Source: Megaleporinus macrocephalus (lineage: Eukaryota; Chordata; Actinopteri; Characiformes; Anostomidae). Taken from it: 64,000 nucleotides of DNA. The first letter of the stretch is position 1; each line of letters starts with the position of its first letter. Shown here piece by piece: positions 10,835-22,169 of this stretch. The stretch is taken from NCBI GenBank assembly GCA_021613375.1, contig CM038705.1, positions 5,484,864 through 5,548,863 of the forward strand, read 5' to 3'. The notes below the pieces were generated by a model. The model was not told where the DNA came from and searched no databases. It saw nothing but the letters and a program-made list of their open reading frames with translations. Both the position numbers and the translations under genes were made by a program.

Positions 10835-12261
10835 AGAGACCCAGAATTCCCATCACTGCTGTCTTCTTGTGTTTGACCGGGGAATTGCATCAGATCGCAT
10901 AAATCTCTGGGTCATTTAATAAGCTTCACTAGAGCTAATACAGTGATGGGATGGTCCTTAAGAAGGCACTGGGGGGCAGAAATAGCGAGGGAGAGCTAAA
11001 AACTGTACCGAATTGGAGGAAAGGTCTCACCCTCATTAAAAAGAACTTGAACTAGCTCCAGTTAGGGCCCGCTCCTTGCCAGAATGCATTGTGGGTAACT
11101 TAATTTACCCTTGACGGACCTCAGAAAGCCGGTCTCTGTAACGCAGGTACGGGCTAATTCACAGCCATGTGTTATTTATAAGCCAATCAGGCCGTGTGGA
11201 AAGCGCTTCTCAGAAGTCTCAATTGAATCATTTCCACTTTCTTCAGAGGCCAGTGGTCCTCGTTCTCGGTGGGCATTGGAGAAATATCAACAGAACTCAC
11301 TTTGCATTATTGGGAAATAATATTTTGGTTAAGAAGTATTATAAACATGATGTGTGGCTTGCTTAGCTGTTGCACAACGCACTGCGGATCCAGAGCGCTT
11401 GGGTCGGTTTCAACGTGCTCTATTTCATCACACCCTCATTTAGGCCTCTGGTTAACGATTCTCTGGGAGAAATGTCAAATGGAAAACGGATTTGAATTGG
11501 TCGGTTGCAAATTTAGTATCATACGGCAAATCCAAGGAGAAGGAAAGAAAGAGCAGGAAAGAAAGTTGGCTGAATTGAAGCTCACTCTCAATTTCTTCTT
11601 TATTGTCCACTGGAGATAGTGCTTTCTTTTCAGCAGCTTTCAAGGAAAAGACCCCCTTTCCAACTAGAGAAGAGTTTTCCCACAATTCCCGGCCCACAAC
11701 GGCCGAGTGTGCCAACACGGCACAAAAGAATTATATCATTTTGGCCAATAAGACATGGAGCCTGTTATGGCCCACGCTTTCAGCTCTTACCTGCTGATGT
11801 ATAATCTTTTCAGTGTGACTGTAAACTGTGAAACTAACATATTAATTTTATCTATTATTCACACATTTACTGTTTTTTATTTCTATTTATTTAACCGACA
11901 GATACATGAGCGGTGAAAGTGATAAATACTTATTGGTTTAAGAGGTTATGGCTTTGAAAGTAATTTGCAATTTTTCTTTTCTTTCTTACAGTGGTCTTAT
12001 CATGGTGCGTATCATAAAAACAAAAATTCGGCCACTTTTTTTTAATAAAAGACTTTAATTTAGTATGTAAACACAGTCAGAGTTTCTAAACAGTCACGTA
12101 CCAGTTCATACAGTCCATATATTAAGAATGAACTGCAAAGCAAGTTGTTGTGATGTCACAAAACCAACACATTTGCACACATCCGCCTATTTATTATGTA
12201 ACAGTTTAGCTCCACCCGTTCAACCTACAGCAGTTTAACCCCACCCATTCAAGTGTGCGTG
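10835..12261. other. Complex sequence, no gene recognised
   Basis: Open frames reach 116 codons (11,269-11,619, plus) and overlap each other on both strands without recognisable domains. A purine-rich stretch lies near 11,535-11,575. I see no clear transposon or tandem repeat. Confidence 0.45.
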
Positions 12262-12690
12262 GCACGGTGGTGGTCAGCATGGTGGTGTAGTGGTCAGTAT
12301 TTGGTGTAGTGGTTAGTATGGTGGTGTAGTGGTCAGTATTTGGTGTAGTGGTTAGTATGGTGGTGTAGTGGTCAGTATTTGGTGTAGTGGTTAGTATGGT
12401 GGTGTAGTGGTCAGTATTTGATGTAGTGGTTAGTATGGTGGTGTACATATACATTTACAGCATTTAGCAGACGGTCTTAGTACGGTGATGTAGTGGTCAG
12501 TACGGTGGTGTAGTGGTTAGTATGGTGGTGTAGTGGTTAGTATGGTGGTGTAGTGGTTAGTACGGTGGTGTAGTGGTTAGTATGGTGGTGTAGTGGTTAG
12601 TCCGGTGGTGTAGTGGTTTGTATGGTGGTGTAGTGGTTAGTACGGTGGTGTAGTGGTTAGTATAGTGGTGTAGTGGTCTGTACTATCTCC
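12262..12690 (+). repeat. Minisatellite, 20-bp GGTGTAGTGGTTAGTA unit, leading into a SINE
   Basis: About 20 units. The first part (about 12,265-12,445) is a regular dimer of a GTGGTGTAGTGGTCAG unit and a TTGGTGTAGTGGTTAG unit, about 40 bp in all. The array is broken near 12,444-12,480 by a short patch containing TTTACAGCATTTAGCAGACG, a fragment common in fish genomes. The last units pass directly into a SINE-like body. It is the same family as 62,281-64,000, in the same orientation. Confidence 0.92.
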
Positions 12691-12812
12691 TCACAGTAAG
12701 ATGATCTGGGTTGGATTCCCGGTCTGGGTGGTTCTGTGTGGAGTGTGTATGTTCTCCCCGTGCTTGAGTGGGTTTCCTCTGGGTACTCTGGTTTCCTTCT
12801 ACAGTCCAAACA
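12640..12812 (+). mobile_element. tRNA-derived SINE, DANA/HE1-like
   Basis: The head TGGTGTAGTGG fits the Pol III A-box pattern TRGYNNARNNG. GGTTGGATTCCCGG resembles a B-box (GGTTCGANTCC), and the TGTGTGGAGTGTGTATGTTC, TCTCCCCGTG and AGTGGGTTTCCTCTGGGT blocks follow, as in the fish DANA/HE1 type. It fades after CAGTCCAAA near 12,810. The family name is from memory; the tRNA-like layout is visible. Substitutions in both boxes suggest it is old and inactive. Confidence 0.7.
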
Positions 12813-13640
12813 TCTATAATCAAATAAAGAAACTATGTAATTCACTTGGTCACTTGAAAGATACATGGTTTACTTGGTTATCCAGCCATATAACAGATTT
12901 AATTTAACTCAAAATTTAGTTTAGATATTTTGCTCTAATTAATCAGCTTCTCTTACAGTGTTGCCAATATTATAACCAAGTATGTGCTCAAATGTAAGGC
13001 TGACATATATTTGGTAGATGGTAGATGGTAGATGGTAGATATTATAAAATGCCATAAAGTTACAACACAAGAGACTCCAAGTGCAACCGCCCCGCCTGCC
13101 CTGCCAGTAGTTACGCCACTGCTTCCTTATGTGGAACACATGTTAATGTAAATCACCGGCACTGAAGTGGCGTACTCAGTTGGTGCGAGCTCTGAGCCCT
13201 GAGCACTTTCCCTTTTTGTCCCCGCTGTGAGTGATAACTGATCTTCGGGGAATACACGTACTAAAATATCGCACCCGCTCACGCCCAAAACCCTGCTGTA
13301 TAATTGGAAATGTTTGGGTGTTTTTAACCCTGCATCTGTACAGCAGCCATTCCTGTCACTTTACCTGATAACAGTCATGGGAATTACAGCTGAGGCCCTC
13401 GAATACAGGCCCCCACTGGGCCCCACAAGCCCACACGCACTGATAGCAGGAGCTTTGTACAGTAGCCCAGCGCTGCAGGAGATATGAGAACGGCGCCTGG
13501 TGTGTCTCTGAACCGCCCAAAGGTTTCGCTATAACAGTCAGTGCTGGGACAGATTGCGAGTGAGCGTCTATTGACCTCATGACCTCGTGTCGTCACTCCA
13601 TGGTCGGTGTCCTGCCCATTTTAGGGGCTAAGTAAGTCTA
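12813..13640. other. Complex sequence with small repeats, no gene recognised
   Basis: There is a short run of TAGATGG repeats near 13,014-13,040 and a possible transposon end at 13,079-13,124. Between 13,130 and 13,620 the sequence is GC-balanced and unique to my eye; overlapping minus-strand frames of 70-74 codons carry no motif. Confidence 0.45.
13079..13124 (-). mobile_element. Possible DNA-transposon end (CAGTGGCGTAACTAC type)
   Basis: On the minus strand it reads GCAGTGGCGTAACTACTGGC followed by a GC-rich run and GGTTGCAC. This resembles a widespread fish DNA-transposon terminus that I recall starting CAGTGGCGTA. The other end was not found, so it may be a fragment. Confidence 0.35.
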
Positions 13641-16406
13641 CCCTTACAAAAACAAGTATACTTAAAGTTCATTTTATTAAGTAAATGTAAGTAACGTTAA
13701 AGTATTTTTTCGAATTATACTTTATGTAGTTAGTATACTAATATCTGCGTACTAGTAGCACACTTGTATACACTACTGGTCAAAAGTTTTAAATCACTAC
13801 CAGTCAAACGTTTTAGTACACAACCAGTGAAATGTTTTAGTACACTACCAGTGAAATGTTTTAGATACACTACCAGTCAAACGTTTTAGTACACTACCAG
13901 CCAAACATTTTAGATACACTACCAGTCAAATGTTTTAGTACACTACCAGTCAAACGTTTTAGTACACTACCAGTCAAACGTTTTAGATACACTACCAGTC
14001 AAATGTTTTAGTACACTACCAGTCAAACGTTTTAGTACACTACCAGCCAAACGTTTTAGATACACTACCAGTCAAACGTTTTAGTACACTACCAGTGAAA
14101 TGTTTTAGATACACTACCAGTCAAACGTTTTAGTACACTACCAGTGAAATGTTTTAGATACACTACCAGTCAAACGTTTTAGATACACTACCAGTCAAAC
14201 GTTTTAGTACACTACTAGTCAAACGTTTTAGTACACTACCAGCCAAACGTTTTAGTACACTACTAGTCAAACGTTTTAGTACACTACCAGTCAAACGTTT
14301 TAGATACACTACCCGTCAAACGTTTTAGTACACTACCAGCCAAACGTTTTAGTACACTACTAGTCAAACGTTTTAGATACACTACCAGTCAAATGTTTTA
14401 GTACACTACCAGTCAAACGTTTTAGTACACTACCAATCAAACATTTTAGATACACTACCAGTCAAACGTTTTAGATACACTACCAGCCAAACGTTTTAGT
14501 ACACTACCAGTCAAACGTTTAGATACACTACCAGTCAAACGTTTTAGATACACTACCAGCCAAACGTTTTAGATACACTACCAGTCAAACGTTTTAGATA
14601 CACTACCAGCGAAACGTTTAAGATCACTACCAGCGAAACGTTTTAGATACACTACCAGTCAAACATTTTAGATACACTACCAGTCAAACGTTTTAGTACA
14701 CTACCAGGTAAACGTTTCAGTACACTACCAGATAAACGTTTTAGATACACTACCAGTCAAACATTTTAGCACACTACCAGCCAAATGTTTTAGATACACT
14801 ACCAGCCAAATGTTTTAGATCACTACCAGCCAAACGTTTAGATACACTACTAGTCAAACGTTTTAGATACACTACTAGTCAAACGTTTTAGTACACTACC
14901 AGTCAAACGTTTTAGATACACTACCAGCCAAACGTTTTAGATACACTACCAGTCAAACGTTTTAGATACACTACCAGCCAAACGTTTTAGATCACTACCA
15001 GCCAAACGTTTAGATACACTACCAGTCAAACGTTTTAGATCACTACCAGCCAAACGTTTAGATACACTACCAGTCAAACGTTTTGGATACACTACCAGCC
15101 AAACGTTTAGATACACTACTAGTCAAACGTTTTAGTACACTACCAGTCAAACGTTTTAGATCACTACCAGCCAAACGTTTTAGATACACTACTAGTCAAA
15201 CGTTTTAGATACACTACTAGTCAAACGTTTTAGTACACTACCAGTCAAACGTTTTAGATACACTACCAGCCAAACGTTTTAGATACACTACCAGTCAAAC
15301 GTTTTAGATACACTACCAGCCAAACGTTTTAGATCACTACCAGCCAAACGTTTAGATACACTACCAGTCAAACGTTTTAGATCACTACCAGCCAAACGTT
15401 TAGATACACTACCAGTCAAACGTTTTAGATACACTACCAGCCAAACGTTTAGATACACTACCAGTCAAACGTTTTAGATACACTACCAGCCAAACGTTTT
15501 AGATACACTACCAGCCAAACGTTTTAGATACACTACCAGTCAAACGTTTTAGATACACTACCAGCCAAACGTTTTAGATCACTACCAGCCAAACGTTTAG
15601 ATACACTACCAGCCAAACGTTTTAGATACACTACTAGTCAAACGTTTTAGTACACTACCAGTCAAACGTTTTAGATACACTACCAGCCAAACGTTTTAGA
15701 TCACTACCAGCCAAACGTTTAAATACACTACCAGACAAACGTTTTAGATCACAACCAGCCAAACGTTTAGATACACTACCAGTCAAACGTTTTAGATACA
15801 CTACCAGCCAAACGTTTAGATACACTACCAGCCAAACGTTTAGATACACTACCAGTCAAACGTTTTAGTACACTACCAGCCAAACGTTTTAGATACACTA
15901 CCAGCCAAACGTTTAGATATACTACCAGTCAAACGTTTTAGATACACTACCAGCCAAACGTTTTAGATCACTACCAGCCAAACGTTTTAGTACACTACCA
16001 GTCAAACGTTTTAGATCACTACCAGCCATATGTTTTAGATCACTACCAGTCAAACGTTTTAGTACACTACCAGTCAAACGTTTTAGTACACTACCAGTGA
16101 AACGTTTTAGATACACTACCAGTCAAACGTTTTAGTACACTACCAGTGAAACGTTTTAGATACACTACCAGTCAAACGTTTTAGTACACTACCAGTGAAA
16201 CGTTTTAGATACACTACCAGTGAAACGTTTTAGATACACTACCAGTCAAACGTTTTAGTACACTACCAGTGAAACGTTTTAGATCACTACCAGTCAAACG
16301 TTTTAGAACACTACAAATGTTTTAGAACTAAAGGCATACTTACTTGTGTTTAATTTAAAATAAGTATACTAATAGCACACTTGAATAAACTTCTTTATTA
16401 GAAGGG
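13641..16406. mobile_element. MITE of the CCCTTACA family expanded by an internal minisatellite
   Basis: The left end CCCTTACAAAAACAAGTATA and the right end (ACTTGAATAAACTTCTTTAT to AAGGGT) match the element at 9,127-9,842. Flanks give a TA target duplication (13,639-13,640 and 16,407-16,408). Both copies share an interior block with GTACTAGTAG and CACACTTGTATA (9,208 and 13,750). Here a 2.56-kb tandem array sits between that block and the right end, so the element is 2,766 bp instead of about 716 bp. Confidence 0.88.
13769..16328 (+). repeat. Minisatellite, unit 24-26 bp, about 100 copies, within a MITE
   Basis: Units read TACACTACCAGTCAAACG plus TTTTAGA or TTTTAG; length varies through TAGATACAC, TAGTACAC and TAGATCAC junctions. 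The first unit (13,769) has CTACTGGTCAAAAGTTTTA, which resembles the terminal repeats of Tc1-like elements. The last units decay near 16,315. Minus-strand frames such as 15,655-15,849 are translations of the repeat. Confidence 0.95.
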
Positions 16407-17464
16407 TAAGCTGTTTATGTCTGTAGAGGTAATGACCAAAAATTGTCACTGTGTTGAACAACAGTACTCCACAGCAGGTACATCACCTTGCCCAAAGAGG
16501 TAGTTTAGAGGTGTTTGGTAGTTGTAGGCTGCAGTTTGAGGAGCCAGTGTTGGTATATATCACTGCTGTAGTGCTGTAGAGTTTAATAGTAGAACTACTT
16601 TCTTGTAAAATATCTGAAAAAACAAAACATTTTCTTGAGGACTACATTATCTTTGGGGACTCATAACGTCATGCATGTATCCCTCCACTATGAATGAATT
16701 TTTTAAGCCATAACTATCATAAAACATCATCTCAGACTTCAGGTCGCAATGTAATAACCTTCTGTGAGGGAGCTTTTAGAGGTGGACGTCTGGTTCCATT
16801 CATCACATTTAATTATGCATAAATGTTGACCAACGGATAGAATCCCAAACTTACTGCAGGGCTGCATTACTAGTTGGGTCCAAAAGGGGGCTTAGATTGA
16901 TAGCTTAGCTAGAATACTATTTTGGTATAACACAGGCCAGAGGGTTAGCCACAGTAAGTGGAATATATTGGAACTATATTGAACGCAGTGGGTTGATTGC
17001 AGTCAACAAATTATCTTCCTTTCAAGGGCAGAGGTCACCTTCAGGAAGGAAACCGTCAGTTAGCTCAGTCTGAACAATGACGTCCACCACTGTCCTGCTT
17101 TTTCAGGCTTAAAAGGCCGAGTCAGATAAGTCGCTGGGAGTGTAATCTGTCTGTCTATTTTAAAACCCACCACAAAAGAGACCAGAAATGTGTCAGAGCT
17201 GATTACAGCGTTAGGGCTTCTGTTAGAGTCATGGAGGAAGTTCTTTTCTGCTCCTGAGAAACAATATAACGCATCATTCATTTAAAACCACAGAGGCAGT
17301 GTTGAGTTCGTCATTCAGAATGAAAGATATCAGCATCAGTTTCAGTAGCATCAGTATTTGTCTAGTCAAGCAGTTTCTCAGTAGAGTTATTCCCCCTCAG
17401 CTACTGAGAAAACTTTTTGCTCCATGATTTCATTACGCCAGACTATATGCACATATTCAGTTTA
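16407..17464. other. Complex sequence, no gene recognised
   Basis: No coding or RNA gene is seen. The stretch 16,612-16,700 (TCTGAAAA to CATGCATGTATCCCTCCAC) resembles 50,060-50,130, suggesting an old dispersed repeat. The longest frame (17,060-17,281, minus) has no motif. Confidence 0.45.
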
Positions 17465-18520
17465 ATAAAATAAGAAAACCCCAGAGAACATAAAGAAAAT
17501 ACATTGATTAGAACCAACTCCCAAAAGGAAAACCAATCTAAGAACATAGAAGAACCACTGGGAGAAACTGAGACCCATGAAGAATCTACCTAAGAACATT
17601 AGAAACGATGGAAAGAACCAAACTCAAAAGGAAGAACCACTAATAGGAACAAAGTGCCATTTAGAGAAACCAAGACCCCAAAGGAGAACCTATCTAAGAA
17701 CTTTAGAAAGAACCATTGAGAGGAACCAAGACATCAAAATAAGGGTATGAACAAGAATTACTAACAGGAACAAAAACTCAAAAGTAGAACGTTTCTAAAA
17801 GAGAAGAAGCCAAAAGGAGAAGCTATCTAAGAACATTGGGAGAAGCCATTGAAATGAACCAAGACCGCAAAGGAAGAATATGAAGAAGAACCACCAACAA
17901 GAACAAAGACTCAAAAGTAGAACCTTTCTAAAAGAGAAGAAGCCATTGAGAATAACCAAGACCCAAAATGAGAAGCTATCTAAGAACATTGGGAGAGGCC
18001 ATTGAAATGAACCAAGACTCAAAAGAAGATACGCCCAAAGAGCATGATGTAGAACCAATGAAAAGAACCAAGACTCTAAAGGAGAACCCACCCAATGGCA
18101 TTATAAGAGCCACTTAGAATAACCAAGTCTCAAATGGAAGAACACAAAGAAGAACTACCAACATGAACCAAAAAAACACAAAAAGAGAAACTTTCTTAAA
18201 AAGAAGAAATCATTAAGAGGAACCAAGACCCAAAAGGAGAACCTACCTAATGACATTAGGATGACCCACTGAAAGGAACCAAGACCTAAAAGGAGAACCA
18301 ACCTAATGACATTAGGATGACCCACTGAAAGAAACCAAGACCCAAAAGGAGAACCCTAAGGGCAAGAGCAACCACGACTCCTGAGAAAGAACATGAAAAA
18401 GAACCATTGACAGGAACCAAGACTTTCTAAAAGCAAAAGGAGGACCACTGAAAGGAACCAAGACTCAAAAGAAAAAACATGAAGAACCAGCCAATGAGAA
18501 GAACCAAGACTCAGAATGGT
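17465..18520 (+). repeat. Degenerate A-rich minisatellite, unit about 56 bp
   Basis: Recurring blocks are GAACCAAGACCCAAAAGGAG, AACCTACCTAAGAACATTAG and AGAACCACTGAAAGG. The clearest neighbours are at 18,236-18,350, where two 56-bp units are nearly identical. Elsewhere units are diverged and mixed with an AACATGAAGAAGAACCACTA variant. The 98-codon minus-strand frame at 17,795-18,091 is phenylalanine/leucine-rich repeat translation. Confidence 0.85.
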
Positions 18521-19009
18521 AGCCCACCCTCCTCTGGTCTAGGTGGGATTACAAAATGACAACAACAGTGAGAGTTATGAGAATATAAATAAGGAAATGG
18601 GTCGACTTTAAACATTGACCAGATGTTGCGTCCACAGCTCCGGGCGATCGCAGCAGTGAGTGCCCACAGTGAGTGAAGGCCGTTAGTGACCCCGTCTGAC
18701 CCCTGCATCTCCAGTGGAGGGGGCCAGCCCCCCCACCTGCGTCACGTACCACTCGTTTCCCTCGTCTGACCACACAGGCACAGATAGAGGGCAGATGTTG
18801 TCCAGCGTCCTGTTTGTGTGTGTCCACCACACCACTGTGATGACATCACTGATACCTTTAAAGCGTTAAGCATAAAAAAAACAATGAAACAAGTCGTCCA
18901 TATTAACCCTTACACTGTTCTTCAGTTAGAGTAGTTACATGTAATTAAGTAATTATATATAATTACATTAATGTAATTATGTAATTACGATTTATTTACA
19001 TTGAACATG
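18521..19009. other. Spacer between two halves of the 56-bp array
   Basis: A complex stretch (18,540-18,860) is followed by an AT-rich self-complementary run of TGTAATTA and TAATTACA motifs near 18,935-18,995. The array resumes at about 19,010. This looks like an insertion or a lost part of the array; no gene is recognised. Confidence 0.5.
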
Positions 19010-19565
19010 AGGAGGAACCACCAAAATAAACCATGACCCACAAAGAGAACTTATCTAAGAATGTTAGGAAAAAACACTGAGAGAAACCAAAACCCGTGGA
19101 GAACCTACCTAAGTGGCAAGAGGAACTAGGGAATTAATCAAACTCAAAAGGTAGAACATGAAGAAGAACAACTAACAGGAACATAGACTCAAAAGTCAAA
19201 CCTTTCTAAAAGAGGAGGAGCCACTGAAGGAACAAAGACCCAAAAAAAAGAATCCACTTAAGAACATTAGGAGGAACCACTTTGAGGAACCGAGACCCAA
19301 AAGGGGAAACGACCTAAGAACATTAGGAAGAACCACTATAACTAAAAGGAGAACTTATCTAAGAGCAAAAGGAACTAGAAAATGAACCAAACTCAAAAGG
19401 AAGAACATGAAGAAGAACCACTAACAGGAGCTAATAATCAAAAGTTGAACCTTTCTAGAAGAGGAGGAGACATTTTAGGAACCAGGACCCAAAAGGAGAA
19501 CCTACTTGAGTACATTAGGAGGAACTACTAAGAGGAACCAAGACCTCAAAAGGGAAACCACATAG
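19010..19565 (+). repeat. Degenerate A-rich minisatellite, continuation of the 56-bp array
   Basis: It uses the same blocks as 17,465-18,520, including AGAACATTAGGAAGAACCAC and GAACCTTTCTAAAAGAG-type variants, in the same orientation. Confidence 0.82.
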
Positions 19566-20169
19566 ATGGACAAAGACTGAAAGGATATATAGCAGATCTT
19601 CGACCTGTTTCTGGTTTTACTTCATTTAAGCAGATCCAGTAAAAGCTTCTGAGAAATCTGGAACATGTACAGCAGAGTTTTTCTACTGTAATCGTAGTAA
19701 ACGTTTCAGGATCTGCCAGATATATAAACGCTCTCTTCACCTGTGCCGTCTGTAAATGGTGGTAACCTTCCACTTATTGCTTCCCCGCCGCAAAGATGGA
19801 AACAATTAGCTGGTGTAATTGTCCTCGTTTCACCCCGTAGTGAGCAGACCCTGGAGACCAGAGAGATGTTTTACAGCACGTTATGGAGGCTGTCCTGGAC
19901 TCTTAAGGATCTAGTGCATAGTCAAAGATCTGACTGTAGCCAGAAACTGGGCTGTCACACTTAATTAAACTTCTTCTGAGGATTCAGCAGTGGTCAGCCA
20001 TCAGTTTACATGATGATGTGTATTTTTAAAAATGGCTGATATTGTACAAGCATACTGTACTCATAGCCTCATATCCAAAATAGTTAGGACATTAATAAAC
20101 ATAGAATGTAATGATACACAAATCAATTTAAACCCTATATTTCATTGAACATTGAACACTAATAAAACT
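19566..20169. other. Complex sequence, no gene recognised
   Basis: Short frames (75 codons or fewer) without motifs, on both strands. No repeat units before 20,170. Confidence 0.5.
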
Positions 20170-20690
20170 GAGGGGGAGGGATCACCCAGAGAGGTGGAGT
20201 CTTTCAGAAGTAAAGAGAGGGAGGGATCACCAAGAGAGGCGGAGTCTTTCAGAAGTAAATAGGGCGTGGGGTCATCCAGAGAGGTGGAGTCTTTCAGAAG
20301 TAAAGAGACGAAGAGGTCACCAAAAGAGGTGGAGTCTTTCAGAAGTAAAAAGGGGGAGGGGTCACCCGGAGAGGCGGAGTCTTTCAGAAGTAAAGTGGGT
20401 GAGGGGTCTCCCAGAGAGGAGGAGTCTTTCAGAAGTAAAGAGGGGGAGGGGTCATCCAGAGGGGCAGAGTGTTTCAGAAGTACAGAGGGGGAGGGGTCAC
20501 CAAGAGAGGTGGAGTCTTTTAGAAGTAAAGAGACGGAGGGGTCATCCAGAGAGGGGGAGTGTTTCAGAAGTAAAGAGGGGGAGGGGTCATCCAGAGAGGC
20601 GGAGTGTTTCAGAAGTCAGGAGGGGGAGGGGTCACCAAGAGAGTCTTTCAGAAGTAAAGAGGGGGAGGGGTCACCATAAGAGCAAAAGGG
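20170..20690 (+). repeat. Minisatellite, exact 45-bp unit, about 11.5 copies
   Basis: GGAGTCTTTCAGAAGTAAA recurs every 45 bp (for example 20,197, 20,242, 20,287 and 20,332), with a variable GGGGAGGGGTCACC half. A 137-codon frame at 20,266-20,679 therefore encodes nine 15-residue repeats around ESFRSKEGEGS. It begins at GTG, not ATG, right after stop codons, and an overlapping frame is also open. Translation is unlikely but cannot be excluded if it were an internal exon. Confidence 0.92.
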
Positions 20691-20693
20691 GTC

Positions 20694-21290
20694 ACCTGGG
20701 CTACCACAGCAACCATCTAGCAACACCCTGGCAACCATCCAAAATCCACCATTGTAAGCATTTAGAAACACATTAGCAACAACCTGGGATACCATGGCAG
20801 CCACCTAGCAAAACCATGGCAACATCCTGGGATTCTACAGCAACCACCCAGCAGCACCCTAGCAACCACCTGGTATACCACAGCAGTCATCTAGCAACAC
20901 CCTAGCAAAAACCTGGCATTCTACAACAACAATCATCTAGCTACACCATAGCAACCACCCTGGCAACCATCTAGCAACATGCTGGCAACAATCTGGGATA
21001 CCATAGCAGCCACCTAGCCACACGCTAGCAACCACCTGGGGTACTATAGCAGCCACCTAGCCACACCCTAGCAACCACCTGGAATACCATAGCAACCACC
21101 TAGCAACATGCTGGCAACAACCTGGGATACCATAGCAGCCAGCTAGCCACACCCTAGCAACCACATGGGATACCATAGCAACCATCTAGCAACCACCTGG
21201 GATACCACAATAACAACTTATTGCACACCACTGCACTGCAAGCACCTAAAATACTGTAGTAACTATTTGGCAACAGCCTTGCAGCCAGCT
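20694..21290 (+). repeat. Minisatellite of TAGCAACCACCTGG type, unit about 45 bp
   Basis: Units combine ACCATAGCAGCCACCTAGC with ACACCCTAGCAACCACCTGG. Copies vary in length and order. It adjoins the 45-bp array directly. A few reverse-orientation diverged units occur at about 5,030-5,095. Confidence 0.88.
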
Positions 21291-22169
21291 GGGAGCTGCT
21301 AAAGCTGCACAGTCTGTCTTTCTCTCCACAGCTGTAAATGTCATCTACACTGAACTTTAACACCATGAAGCTGCTTTACGTTCTTCTTGCAACAAATTCG
21401 AGGTTAAACTGGTGAAAGTGTGTTATTAGATCACAGCCTCACAGACCCGGTGACTGTTACGTGTGTGTATCTGAAATATTCACTGCTTCTAACTCACGTC
21501 TGAAACCTTACATTTAAATACGGACCGGAACGGACAGCGTATCTGAGAGAATGATGGTACACCGTGTCCATTCCTGCCTCCCAGAACGAGTCCTACCTGT
21601 GAACCCAGCGGTGGCTTCATGCTATTTCAGCAATCATCTCCCCCTCAGCTGGGCCGCCCTGGGGGTCCGCTCGCTGATCCACAGATGCATGTGCCAACCC
21701 CGACGTACCTCCAGCGGAGCACTGATGATTGGCAAAGAGTGAAAATACAATGGCAGTGTTTTTGTTTTGCATCAAGAACTAAACTGCACGCTCTGTAATT
21801 CCGCCCGAGAGCCTGGCTGATGTTCTGCAGCGAGTGAAATCCAGCACAGATGGTCATTGAAACAATGAGAACTGGGGGAAAGGTGACACCAACGTTTTCA
21901 TAGCCACACGTTTCACAAATAAAATATCCAGCTAAAAAGAGCCGCGCTAATGTTGTAACCCGGCCTGCTGCGCAACCCATCCTCACATCCTTACTGTCCT
22001 GATTCTAAACGAGCTTTAAAGTTTGCTAAGTGAATTATTATATTAGTTATTATACCACAGATGGTAGCTATTTCCTAATATTGCTATGCGTTGGAATGCT
22101 TTGTAATGTTGTCAGCTAGCTATATTTACACACATAAATGAAATAAACATCATTATAAATGAATAACTG
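21291..22169. other. Complex sequence, possible conserved non-coding DNA
   Basis: The part 21,560-22,000 is GC-balanced, unlike its neighbours. A 113-codon frame on the minus strand (21,645-21,986) has several cysteines but no domain I recognise. No promoter or RNA gene is evident. Confidence 0.4.

Noticed and set aside
13769..16328. CRISPR array
   Set aside because: Units are directly tandem with no unique spacers, and the context is vertebrate. The same holds for the other arrays.
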